A DNA stretch of 35,188 nucleotides from an uncultured Bacteroidales bacterium. GTDB taxonomy: Bacteria; Bacteroidota; Bacteroidia; Bacteroidales; UBA932. Location: the NCBI GenBank assembly GCA_945870315.1, contig CAMBRR010000015.1, positions 1 to 35,188 of the forward strand. Reading direction: 5' to 3'. Shown here piece by piece: positions 1 through 8,013 of the stretch; positions within the stretch are counted from its first letter, which is position 1; the number at the start of each line of letters is the position of its first letter. The notes under the pieces are model-generated. The model saw only the letters and a program-made list of their open reading frames with translations, ran no database searches and was not told where the DNA came from. The position numbers and the translations under genes are program-made.

Positions 1-72
1 CAGCTGACTCACTTTCAGCTACATTTACGCCAGATGGCAGGATGAAACTTCTGTCTTGTCATTTATAAAAAA

Positions 73-2517
73 TTATTCTTCGGTAGTGTATTCGTTACCG
101 TATCCGTAGTTGTAACCGTAACGGTATCCGTAGTGATAGCCGTATCTTCCGCCTGCCTTGCTGCAGTTCAGAAGGATGGCCATATTGTTGAAATATCCTT
201 CGTCATAATATTTCTGAACCTGTGGAAGCATATCGCGGTCCATAAGACCGGCCCTAACCACAAAGGTGGTGATGTCTGCGTGTTTGGAAATTATGGATGT
301 ATCAGCAACGATTTCTACAGGTGGACAGTCAATTATGATAAGATCATAGATTTGTCTCAACTGAGCCAAAAGTTCTCCGAGCCTAGGTGAATAGAGTAGC
401 TCGCTAGGGTTTGGAGGAAGGGTGCCGACAGGAATTATATCCAGATTCTCTGCATCCTCTACAGGCAGGACTACTTCTTTCCAGTTGCTGATTTTACCAC
501 TGAGGATGGAACTCATACCATTTGATGGCTTGTCTACTACGGAACTCAGACTTGCCCTCCTCAGGTCCATATCCAGGAGAATCGTCTTCTTTCCCTTTAT
601 GGAGAATGCCGCTCCGAGGTTCAGTGAAATGAACGATTTTCCACTGTGAGGATTGCAGGAAGTCACCATCATTACCTTGTTGTTGGAATCAAGTCCAGTG
701 AAGAATTCAAAGTTGGTCCTGACCACCCTGAATGCCTCGTTGATTATATTTCTCTTCTTGGATTGAACGAGGATGCGGATGCCTTGCTTGTCAGATTTGC
801 GATATTTTTTGCTGAGAAGCTTCCAGGCAGAAGTGCTCTTGCCTATCTGAGGGATTTCACCTACAAACGGTACGCTCAGTCTTTCCAGATCCTTCTTGCC
901 CCTAACCTTAGTATTGAACATTTCCATAAGGATAATTATACCGATAGGCAGTCCGAATCCAAGCACCAGGAATATGAACAGAATCTTCATCTTGGACGGC
1001 TCAGAAGGTTGAGTGGAACCGGTAGGATGCTTGATAATGCGGGTGTTGTATGCGATGAAGGCCTGAGAAAGCTCATTCTCTTCCCTTTTCTGGAGAAGGA
1101 AGAGATAGAGGGACTCCTTGACCTTTTGCTGACGCTCGATGCTAAGGAGGTATTTTGCCTGAGTCGGATTGCTGGCAATTCTGGATGTATTCTTCTGCTC
1201 GCTCTCCTTGTAACCGTCAATCTGAGCATTGAGCGCATTGATCTGGTTGTCAATGCTTACGAGAATGGCTTCCTTTACAGCGGCGAGACTCTTGTCTATA
1301 TCCAGGACGAGCGGGTTCTGCTCACTACTGTTCGCCACCAGGCTGTTCCTCTGCAGGAGCTGGGTGTTGTATGTGTTGATTTGCTGCTCGATGGAAGGGG
1401 CGTTGATACCGGAATTTGCAGGCAGGAGCTGGTTGTTGGAAGTCGAACTCTGGATGAAATTCTTGATATAACGAGCCATATAGAGCTGATTGTTCAGGGC
1501 GAGAATCTGGTCTCCGGCTGCGGTAGCCTGGCTCATATACAGGTTGCTGGCTGCCCTGACATCCGGAATGAGGTTCTGTGATTTGTAGTTGGAAATGTCG
1601 GAGTCTACGATACCGAGTTCCTGTTCTATCACTCCGAGCCTCTCTCCTATGAACAGGGAAGTGGCAACTGCGATTTGGTTGCGGTCCTCCACCCATCTTT
1701 CGTTGTAAACGGAAATCAGGGTGTTCAGGAAATCGTCTCCACGGCTTGTTGAATGGTCAAGATAGACCAAGTCTATAGCTGTGGCCTGCTTGTCTGAAAG
1801 TGAAACCGATAATTTCTTGGAGCAGGCGGAACAAGTCTTGGACAAACCTGAACGTCTTATCTGGATGACCTCCGGTTTCTTCTTCTCATCCGGATTGGAC
1901 TGTGTGAATGTATATCCGAGTGACCTGTTTACCACGACTTTTCCTATCGGTGTTCCAAGGGTGTCTCCATAGTGTCCTTTTACTACGGCATCGGATTCAA
2001 GTTCCTTGTAATGGAACTTGCTCAAACTAATGCTTCCGTCCTTTTCTTCACAGAAATTGAATGAACAGCTTTCGTTGTCCCCGATTTCCAGAATTTTTGC
2101 CCTGATGGGAAGGTTTCTGCCATACAAAGTGTTGTTCCTGAGACCTTTCTTCACAGAGTAATTCATATTCAACTCCAACCTCTTGACAACTTCCATCACG
2201 ATGTCCGGAGACTGGATGGAAAGGAGCTCGTTGTAAACGTTCTCCTTGGAGGCAAACAGCCCCATATCGGCAAAAGAGCTCATATCGCTGCCGAGCGCCT
2301 GCTTGGTCCTGCTTTGCTCTTTGATTACAACGGTTGCTGAACGGGTGTAGGTCGGTTCAGTTTTCAAAAGGTAGTAGATTCCATAACCGAGAAAAAATGT
2401 AACTGAAATAAGAATCCAATACCAGTTCTTAAGGCATAAGGCGATAATGTCCTGAATCTTGATTCCTTCTTCTTGTTCGGTCAGAGTTGCTTGGTTGGTG
2501 GTAGGTTGTTCGTTCAT
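73..2517 (-). CDS. Fused Wzz-like chain-length regulator and BY-type tyrosine kinase (Wzc family)
   Basis: Inner-membrane protein that controls polymerisation and export of capsule or exopolysaccharide, with a cytoplasmic autokinase (family knowledge). I start at the ATG at 2515-2517 (814 aa); the frame extends six codons further to a TTG, which is less likely. Numbered from that ATG: first membrane segment about 33-51, a Wzz-like and coiled-coil periplasmic part, second membrane segment about 511-531, then the kinase with the INEAFRVVRTN signature near 592, Walker A TSCNPHSGKS (619-628), Walker A' LLDMDLR (about 647-653) and Walker B LIIIDCPP (about 726-733). The C-terminus (about 792-810) is a run of Tyr alternating with Gly and basic residues, the expected autophosphorylation cluster. 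The 72 bases downstream contain no convincing gene start, so partner export or glycosyltransferase genes are not visible. The family call is firm; the polymer is unknown. Confidence 0.93.
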   Translation of the reverse strand: MNEQPTTNQATLTEQEEGIKIQDIIALCLKNWYWILISVTFFLGYGIYYLLKTEPTYTRSATVVIKEQSRTKQALGSDMSSFADMGLFASKENVYNELLSIQSPDIVMEVVKRLELNMNYSVKKGLRNNTLYGRNLPIRAKILEIGDNESCSFNFCEEKDGSISLSKFHYKELESDAVVKGHYGDTLGTPIGKVVVNRSLGYTFTQSNPDEKKKPEVIQIRRSGLSKTCSACSKKLSVSLSDKQATAIDLVYLDHSTSRGDDFLNTLISVYNERWVEDRNQIAVATSLFIGERLGVIEQELGIVDSDISNYKSQNLIPDVRAASNLYMSQATAAGDQILALNNQLYMARYIKNFIQSSTSNNQLLPANSGINAPSIEQQINTYNTQLLQRNSLVANSSEQNPLVLDIDKSLAAVKEAILVSIDNQINALNAQIDGYKESEQKNTSRIASNPTQAKYLLSIERQQKVKESLYLFLLQKREENELSQAFIAYNTRIIKHPTGSTQPSEPSKMKILFIFLVLGFGLPIGIIILMEMFNTKVRGKKDLERLSVPFVGEIPQIGKSTSAWKLLSKKYRKSDKQGIRILVQSKKRNIINEAFRVVRTNFEFFTGLDSNNKVMMVTSCNPHSGKSFISLNLGAAFSIKGKKTILLDMDLRRASLSSVVDKPSNGMSSILSGKISNWKEVVLPVEDAENLDIIPVGTLPPNPSELLYSPRLGELLAQLRQIYDLIIIDCPPVEIVADTSIISKHADITTFVVRAGLMDRDMLPQVQKYYDEGYFNNMAILLNCSKAGGRYGYHYGYRYGYNYGYGNEYTTEE

Positions 2518-2569
2518 TTGAATATACGGCTTCAATTCTATTATTATATCAAGTCAATAATACATCGTG

Positions 2570-2577
2570 CAAAGATA
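2570..2577 (-). promoter_or_regulatory. Bacteroidota -7 element for the Wzc-family gene
   Basis: The minus strand reads TATCTTTG, a perfect TAnnTTTG -7 box, about 53 bp upstream of the chosen ATG. No clear TTTG lies 19-21 bp further upstream, so the promoter is supported by one element only. Confidence 0.5.
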
Positions 2578-2702
2578 CATAAATATTTCATATTTAGTAA
2601 TATTTGAGGATTACTTGGAACTTCTGGAATATATAATTGACAAGCCGCTTTGAAAGCTGGTAATAGCGGTGGGATGTGGTGAGATTTGTGCCATTTATAT
2701 TT

Positions 2703-2716
2703 TTGTGTAAAATTTT
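2703..2716 (+). repeat. 14-bp direct repeat upstream of mraZ, copy 1
   Basis: TTGTGTAAAATTTT is repeated exactly at 2733-2746, giving a 30-bp period, close to three helical turns, just upstream of the mraZ -7 box. It may be an operator for the cluster; the binding protein is unknown. Confidence 0.6.
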
Positions 2717-2732
2717 GTAAGAAAGTGGAAGG

Positions 2733-2746
2733 TTGTGTAAAATTTT
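2733..2746 (+). repeat. 14-bp direct repeat upstream of mraZ, copy 2
   Basis: Identical to 2703-2716. It ends 3 bp before the mraZ -7 box, so a protein bound here would cover the promoter. Confidence 0.6.
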
Positions 2747-2749
2747 ATA

Positions 2750-2757
2750 TATCTTTG
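2750..2757 (+). promoter_or_regulatory. -7 element of the dcw cluster promoter
   Basis: TATCTTTG matches TAnnTTTG exactly and lies 38 bp before the mraZ ATG. The -33 position is poor: the nearest TTG is at 2733-2735, only 14 bp away and inside the direct repeat. An activator could therefore be needed, or the promoter could be weak. Confidence 0.55.
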
Positions 2758-2795
2758 CGACGATTAGCGTGAAAGAATAATAAACGAATCTGAAA

Positions 2796-3278
2796 ATGAC
2801 CAACTTTCTTGGGGAATACAATGCAAAGGTTGACGACAAGTGGAGAGTAGTTCTGCCTGCCGCCTTCAAGAGTGTGTTGTCTTCTGACCCGGAAAGCGCT
2901 CAGGATAACCGCCTTGTGGTGAGGAAGGAGAACTTCAGCGACTGTCTGGAGGTCTTTACCTACAGGGAGTGGGAGAGACAGAGTGAAAAGGTGAGGGCGA
3001 AACTCAACCCTGTTTTCAACCGTGATCACGCTAAATTCTGGAGAGCATATATGTACAATACGTGCATTGTGGAGCCAGATGCGAAACTTGGAAGGATTTC
3101 TCTTCCAAAGAAGTTGCTGGAGCTTATTGGTGTCAATCCGGAAGAAGGATGCAGGGAGGTGGTCTTCCACGGGGAGGACTACAAGATAGAGATATGGGCC
3201 AAAGACAGGTTCGAATCCAATATCATATCTACGGAAGAATTCCTATCCATCGCCGGTTCGTTGTCTGAAAATATCTAG
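2796..3278 (+). CDS. mraZ: MraZ, transcriptional regulator of the dcw cluster
   Basis: DNA-binding protein of the AbrB-like MraZ family that in other bacteria represses its own division/wall operon. The 160 aa contain the two expected half-domains: LGEYNAKVDDKWRVVLPAAF near the N-terminus and EPDAKLGRISLPKKLLELIG in the middle, each with the D-x-K-x-R/GR-x-x-LP core. At 160 aa it is slightly longer than the usual 140-150. It is the first gene of the cluster, 14 bp before rsmH. Its upstream region holds a 14-bp direct repeat and several GTG/GTGG motifs (2669-2690, 2722-2728) that could be its operators. Which of these it binds is not known. Confidence 0.95.
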   Translation: MTNFLGEYNAKVDDKWRVVLPAAFKSVLSSDPESAQDNRLVVRKENFSDCLEVFTYREWERQSEKVRAKLNPVFNRDHAKFWRAYMYNTCIVEPDAKLGRISLPKKLLELIGVNPEEGCREVVFHGEDYKIEIWAKDRFESNIISTEEFLSIAGSLSENI

Positions 3279-3292
3279 ACTGGAGGCCGGAA

Positions 3293-4231
3293 ATGTCAGA
3301 ATATCATAAATCAGTATTATTGGACGAAAGCGTAAGCGCCCTGCTGGGCCCTTTGGACGGGGTCTATGCTGATGCTACATTCGGCGGAGGCGGGCACACT
3401 TCCGAAATTCTTTCACGCATATCACCAAATGGTCGTGTGCTTGCCTTTGACCGCGATGCTGATGCACTTGGCAACAGGATTGACGATTCGCGTCTGACAT
3501 TGGTCCGCAGTGATTTCAGATGGATTCACAATCACGTCATTCATCAGGGATGGCCGGAAGGGATAGACGGAGTTCTGGCAGATCTTGGGGTGTCCTCGCA
3601 TCAGTTTGATACAGCTGAGAGGGGGTTTTCATTCAGGTTTGACGCTCCATTGGATATGAGGATGAACGATATGGCTGACCTTACTGCCGAGGATGTCGTG
3701 AACGACTACTCCGAGGAGGAACTGGAGAAGATTTTCCGTCTGTGGGGAGAGGTGGACCAGAGCCGCAAAGTGGCAGGGTTGATATGTTCCGCCAGGGAAA
3801 GGTCCCGTATCGTGACCACTTCCGACCTGGACAGGGCTCTTGAGAGAGTGTTGCCTAAGTTCGCTGAGCACAAGTTCCTTGCAAAAGTTTACCAGGCTCT
3901 GCGTATTGAGGTCAACCAGGAAATGAAGTCGTTGGAGAAATTCCTCTATGGAGCTGCGGCTTCGCTGAAGGAAGGAGGCCGATTGGTCGTAATCACCTAC
4001 CACTCTCTTGAGGACAGAATGGTAAAGAATTTTATCAAGACAGGCAATGTTGAAGGCCAGGTGAGAAAGGATTTCTACGGCAATGTGAATGTGCCTCTAA
4101 AGGCTGTGAACAGGAAGCCGATTTTGCCGACGGAAGAAGAGATCGCATCCAATACGAGGGCCAGGAGCGCCAAGTTGAGGGTTGCGGAAAAAAGCGTTGC
4201 GAAAGAAGGGAGGGCGGATGATGAAGATTAA
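3293..4231 (+). CDS. rsmH: 16S rRNA (cytosine-1402-N4) methyltransferase RsmH (MraW)
   Basis: Methylates N4 of C1402 in the decoding centre of 16S rRNA with S-adenosylmethionine. The N-terminus has the family hallmark YHKSVLLDESV, then the SAM loop DATFGGGGHTSEIL, the acidic DRDADA strand end and the conserved stretch LADLGVSSHQFD followed by RGFSFRFDAPLDMRM. Near the C-terminus VVITYHSLEDRMVKNF is also typical. At 312 aa it is of normal family length. It is 14 bp after mraZ, the usual neighbour, and a GGAGG motif at 3282-3286 lies 6 nt before the ATG, which is unusual in a phylum that rarely uses Shine-Dalgarno sites. Its end overlaps the start of the ftsL-like gene. Confidence 0.96.
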   Translation: MSEYHKSVLLDESVSALLGPLDGVYADATFGGGGHTSEILSRISPNGRVLAFDRDADALGNRIDDSRLTLVRSDFRWIHNHVIHQGWPEGIDGVLADLGVSSHQFDTAERGFSFRFDAPLDMRMNDMADLTAEDVVNDYSEEELEKIFRLWGEVDQSRKVAGLICSARERSRIVTTSDLDRALERVLPKFAEHKFLAKVYQALRIEVNQEMKSLEKFLYGAAASLKEGGRLVVITYHSLEDRMVKNFIKTGNVEGQVRKDFYGNVNVPLKAVNRKPILPTEEEIASNTRARSAKLRVAEKSVAKEGRADDED

Positions 4232-4562
4232 TTGGAAGAAAATATGGAAGGGGATTGTGTCGTTCTTCGTTTCAATTGTGTACGGAGATTTTTTGATCCG
4301 ATTCAAGGTTGACAGACTCTTTCCTTATATAATATATATGTTCGTGCTTGGCTGTCTGAGTATCAGTATCAGCTATGTCATCGAACAAAGGATGTCGAAG
4401 GCAGTTTCGGCACAGGAATGGTCCCGCCTTATGATAGAAACATACTCCAAGAAATGTTTCCATCTGGCAACTGAGTGCGGAATCTCGAATGTGCAGGACA
4501 GACTTCAGGAAGAAAACTCTCAGGTAATGCCTCCGCAGGTGCCTGCAGGAAGATTGGAATAA
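4221..4562 (+). CDS. ftsL: FtsL-like small bitopic division protein
   Basis: Short (113 aa) membrane protein in the position of ftsL, between rsmH and ftsI. It has a basic cytoplasmic N-terminus (MKINWKKIWKG), an amphipathic stretch, one strong membrane segment (LFPYIIYMFVLGCLSISISY, about 36-55) and a short periplasmic tail. Bacteroidota FtsL is highly divergent, so the assignment rests mainly on position, size and topology. Two ATGs occur in tandem (4218 and 4221); I chose the second because GGGAGG at 4208-4213 lies 7 nt before it. The gene overlaps rsmH by 11 bp and is followed by ftsI after 3 bp. FtsL normally joins FtsQ and FtsB to activate FtsWI. Confidence 0.75.
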   Translation: MKINWKKIWKGIVSFFVSIVYGDFLIRFKVDRLFPYIIYMFVLGCLSISISYVIEQRMSKAVSAQEWSRLMIETYSKKCFHLATECGISNVQDRLQEENSQVMPPQVPAGRLE

Positions 4563-4565
4563 GAG

Positions 4566-6521
4566 ATGAAACGCATATGGGAAAATATAAAGGACTGGTT
4601 CATCTCCCTGGTAGAAGCAATCAGGGGGTTGAATGACGTCAGTGTGGTCCTGATGCTGGTCTATTGGTTTTTCCTGATTGTCTCCGTGGGGGTTGTAGTA
4701 AGAATAACATACATACAGTATTTCTGGGAGCCTGATCCGAAATATGTGAATTATTTCATCCCTAAGAAGGTAAAACAGACTGTGTCCCCTCTCAGAGGAA
4801 ACATTCTTGACTGCAATGGAAAGATTCTGGCCATTTCTTACAGGATGTGTGACATCAAGATTGACACAAAGGCCCATATCAATGAGTTCAGGAGTGAACC
4901 GGACTCCATCGCAAGGGTACGGGAGAGCAACTGGAGGGATTCGATGAAGGTGGTTTGCAACAGGATGGCAGAATACATCGGCAGGGAATCCACTGGAGAG
5001 GACTACTATAATGCCATAATGACGAGAAGGGATAATCCGAAAGCTGCCCGCAATATGTACCTGGAAAGGGGTATTGACAATGTGACGACTTACAGGATTT
5101 CCCATATTCCGGCTGTGCAAAGGAAATATTTTACAGGAATTATATTGGAAGACCATTTCTTGAGGGATTACCCTTACAAGGGACTTGCAAGAAGGCTGAT
5201 CGGGGATGTCAGGATTGATCCTGACTCTGTCAAGAACAGTCGCTACAAGGGCATCGAAGGAAAATATGATTATGCTTTGAGGGGGAAGGATGGATATATG
5301 TGGATGAAACTCACTGACAAGGAATCCCTCATTGCAGATCCGGACAGTGTTCAGGTGGCGGTAGTAAACGGAAGTGACATAGTTACGACTCTGGATGTGG
5401 ATATGCAGATGATTGCTGACAGGGCCATCAGAAATGTGGTTGAGGATGATCCTGTGGTTAAGGCGGCCTGTGCAGTCGTTATGGATGTAAAAACCGGGGC
5501 TGTCAAGGCAATGGCCAACCTGTCCCGAAACAAAAAGGGAGAACTGGGAGAATATTTCAACTATTCCATTGCACACGCCAGCGAACCTGGTTCGGTGTTC
5601 AAGACAGTTACACTGGCTATGGCGCTTGAGGCGAATCACATTAAGCTGGACGATGAAATCCCAACCAACGGAGGAGATTTGAAAATCAAGGGGTTGAAGC
5701 CAGATGAGACAGTGATCAAATACGAGAAAATAACAGGAAAGCGGAGTATGTCGGTATTGACCGGCTTTGAAAAGTCAACCAACTATATTTTCAGGAAAAT
5801 TGCCTATGACCTTTATGATAAGGACAGGGATGCCTACCTGCAGAAACTCTATGAATACAATCTGGGAGATTGTTGGAGTTTCGATGTCTCTGAGGACGGA
5901 GGTACGAATCCGGCTATTCCGGAAAAAATATCGACGGTTGACTTGATTTCCTGCGCCATCGGCTATACCGTGAAGGAGACTCCGCTCAACATCCTCGCCT
6001 TTTACAATGCCATTGCGGGAAGGGGAAAGATGATGAAGCCGTATATGATAGATTCCATAGTGGAGGACGGTCATATTACACAGAAATTCAAGCCCCAGGT
6101 CCTGAATGCCTCTATTATCTCCGAAGCGACGGTCGATACACTTACCCGTGCATTGAAGATGGTGACATTTGAAGGAACGGCATCCCGCAGGCTGAAGAAT
6201 GCGCATTGTACCGTGGCCGGTAAAACCGGCACGGCACATATGATTTTGGAAAAAGACGAGAGGGGAAAAAGCAAGGACCCACGAATGAGCGAGGATGGCA
6301 GGAGACGCTACCAGGCTACCTTCGTAGGATTCTTCCCTGCTGACAACCCGAAATATTCAGCCATCGTGTCCGTATATACCTACCTGACTGACAGCAAGTC
6401 CTACGGCGGTGGTTCGACAGCGGCCCAAATATTCAGAGATATGGTGGACAACATCTGGGCATTGGACAGCACTTGGGGAAAGACCTATCCGGAAATAGGG
6501 GAAGTGCCACAAATGAATTGA
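4566..6521 (+). CDS. ftsI: Septal peptidoglycan transpeptidase (class B PBP, FtsI/PBP3)
   Basis: Bitopic DD-transpeptidase that crosslinks septal peptidoglycan with FtsW. The 651 aa begin with a cytoplasmic helix and membrane segment (about 27-48), then the PBP dimerisation domain with SPLRGNILDCNGKILA (74-89). Catalytic motifs are all present: SVFK (Ser343, Lys346), STN (404-406) and KTG (553-555, in AGKTGTAH). The protein ends about 95 residues after KTG without the PASTA repeats that I expect at the C-terminus of many Bacteroidota homologues. It sits between the ftsL-like gene and murE, the standard dcw order, so it is assigned as the division enzyme rather than an elongation PBP2. Confidence 0.93.
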   Translation: MKRIWENIKDWFISLVEAIRGLNDVSVVLMLVYWFFLIVSVGVVVRITYIQYFWEPDPKYVNYFIPKKVKQTVSPLRGNILDCNGKILAISYRMCDIKIDTKAHINEFRSEPDSIARVRESNWRDSMKVVCNRMAEYIGRESTGEDYYNAIMTRRDNPKAARNMYLERGIDNVTTYRISHIPAVQRKYFTGIILEDHFLRDYPYKGLARRLIGDVRIDPDSVKNSRYKGIEGKYDYALRGKDGYMWMKLTDKESLIADPDSVQVAVVNGSDIVTTLDVDMQMIADRAIRNVVEDDPVVKAACAVVMDVKTGAVKAMANLSRNKKGELGEYFNYSIAHASEPGSVFKTVTLAMALEANHIKLDDEIPTNGGDLKIKGLKPDETVIKYEKITGKRSMSVLTGFEKSTNYIFRKIAYDLYDKDRDAYLQKLYEYNLGDCWSFDVSEDGGTNPAIPEKISTVDLISCAIGYTVKETPLNILAFYNAIAGRGKMMKPYMIDSIVEDGHITQKFKPQVLNASIISEATVDTLTRALKMVTFEGTASRRLKNAHCTVAGKTGTAHMILEKDERGKSKDPRMSEDGRRRYQATFVGFFPADNPKYSAIVSVYTYLTDSKSYGGGSTAAQIFRDMVDNIWALDSTWGKTYPEIGEVPQMN

Positions 6522-6528
6522 GAACAGG

Positions 6529-8013
6529 ATGATGAAAAGACTTGATAAAATATTGGAAGGATGCGGTGTCGTTGACATCCGGGGCAGTATCTCAAGAGAG
6601 ATAACCGCCTTGGTCTGCGATTCCCGAAAGGTCGTTCCCGGTTGCGCCTTCGTAGCTGTGGACGGTTATGCTTGCGATGGCCACGATTTCGTGGAAAGCG
6701 CTGTGGAAAAGGGTGCAGAAGTCATCATATACAGCAATGGAGAGAAGCTTGCCAGAGCTTTGGAAAATATTGATAAGGAGAATCTTACGCTTGTAAAGGT
6801 GCAGTCGGGAAGATATGCTCTTGCCGTTGTGGCCGCCAATTATTATGACAACCCTTCGGAAAAGCTCACCCTTGTGGGCATTACCGGTACCAACGGCAAG
6901 ACCACCACAGTTACGCTGCTTTACGACCTGTTCACCAATATGGGCTATAGTTGCGGTCTTCTTTCGACCATAGTCAATTGCGTGGCGGGACGCCGCACGG
7001 AAGCTTTGAATACGACTTCCGACCCTCTGACCATAAACCGTCTTCTGAACGAGATGGTCGAGGCCGGATGCGAATTCTGCTTTATGGAGGTGAGTTCCAT
7101 TGGGGTGGAGCAGGACAGGGTTGCAGCCCTGCATTTCAAGGTGGGCATATTTTCCAACCTGACTCACGACCACCTCGACTACCATAAGACTTTCGCAGAG
7201 TATCTCCGGTGCAAGAAGCTTTTCTTTGACAACCTCTCTTCAGATGCCTTTGCCATCACCAACGTGGATGACCGCAACGGAGAGGTGATGCTGCAGAATA
7301 CTGCGGCTCAGAAGGTTACATATTCCTGCAGGAAGATGGCTGACCATACTTGTGTGCTTGTGGAGGAAACCTTGGAGGGTATGTTGCTCAGGATTGACGG
7401 CAGGGAAGTATGGACTTGCCTTACGGGCGGATTCAATGCATATAACCTGCTTGCAATCTATACCTGTGCGGTCACTTTGGGATCCGACAGGGATGAAGTC
7501 CTCGTGGCTCTGAGTTCTCTGAAACCGGCCCCGGGCAGGATGGAATGCATCCGTGTAGGGAATGACCGTAATGTCATCATCGACTATGCCCACACCCCGG
7601 ATGCCCTTGAAAACGTGCTCAGGACATTGAAGGAGGTCTCCTGCGGCGGACATATCATCTGCGTTTTCGGCTGTGGCGGAGACCGTGATGCGACCAAGAG
7701 GCCGGAGATGGGGGCAATAGCCCAGAAATATGCCGACAAAATCATAGTGACATCCGACAACAGCAGGACGGAAGATACAAGGGTGATAATGGCGCAGATA
7801 AAGGGCGGAATGGACATCAGCGGCATTTCCCGTTCTCTGTTTATCGAAGACAGGGAGCAGGCCATCCGGACTGCCCTGATGATTGCGGACAGGGGGGATG
7901 TCATCCTTCTTGCCGGCAAAGGACATGAAACATACCAGATCATCGGAAAAGAAAAGAGGCATTTCGATGAGAGAGAGATAGTTGCCTCGATAATGAAAGA
8001 AATTCAGGCATAA
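6529..8013 (+). CDS. murE: UDP-MurNAc-L-Ala-D-Glu:diamino acid ligase MurE
   Basis: Cytoplasmic ATP-dependent ligase adding the third residue of the wall stem peptide, meso-diaminopimelate in Gram-negative bacteria. The 494 aa show the UDP-binding N-terminal domain, the ATP loop GTNGKTTT (120-127), the central segment THDHLDYHKTFAEYLR and a C-terminal domain with GCGGDRDATKRPEMG. The substrate motif, DNPR in meso-DAP enzymes, reads DNSR (410-413): Asp, Asn and Arg are kept but Pro is replaced by Ser, and the following EDP reads EDT. Because the Arg is kept, meso-DAP remains the likely substrate. Two ATGs in tandem (6529, 6532) are possible starts. The stop codon overlaps the mraY start by 1 nt (TAATG). 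Confidence 0.95.
   Translation: MMKRLDKILEGCGVVDIRGSISREITALVCDSRKVVPGCAFVAVDGYACDGHDFVESAVEKGAEVIIYSNGEKLARALENIDKENLTLVKVQSGRYALAVVAANYYDNPSEKLTLVGITGTNGKTTTVTLLYDLFTNMGYSCGLLSTIVNCVAGRRTEALNTTSDPLTINRLLNEMVEAGCEFCFMEVSSIGVEQDRVAALHFKVGIFSNLTHDHLDYHKTFAEYLRCKKLFFDNLSSDAFAITNVDDRNGEVMLQNTAAQKVTYSCRKMADHTCVLVEETLEGMLLRIDGREVWTCLTGGFNAYNLLAIYTCAVTLGSDRDEVLVALSSLKPAPGRMECIRVGNDRNVIIDYAHTPDALENVLRTLKEVSCGGHIICVFGCGGDRDATKRPEMGAIAQKYADKIIVTSDNSRTEDTRVIMAQIKGGMDISGISRSLFIEDREQAIRTALMIADRGDVILLAGKGHETYQIIGKEKRHFDEREIVASIMKEIQA

Noticed and set aside
1..22. Short inverted repeat AGCTGA/TCAGCT downstream of the Wzc-family gene.
   Set aside because: Six base pairs without a T-run on either side is too weak to call a terminator.
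17..32. Minus-strand TGGCGTAAATGTAGCT with GG-N10-GC spacing, a possible third sigma54 site reading out of the window.
   Set aside because: Only about 8 of 12 defined positions match, the downstream gene is not in the window, and matches of this quality are expected by chance.
646..1581. Long plus-strand open frame of 311 codons opposite the Wzc-family gene.
   Set aside because: No family motifs, and it lies antisense to a gene with complete kinase motifs; it is a shadow frame.
2677..2692. Plus-strand GG-N10-GC arrangement upstream of mraZ.
   Set aside because: Beyond the GG and GC there is little agreement with the -24/-12 consensus, and mraZ has a good TAnnTTTG box.
4272..5639. Minus-strand open frame of 455 codons opposite the ftsL-like gene and ftsI.
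   Set aside because: Low-complexity His/Cys-rich translation with no recognisable domain, antisense to ftsI with all catalytic motifs.
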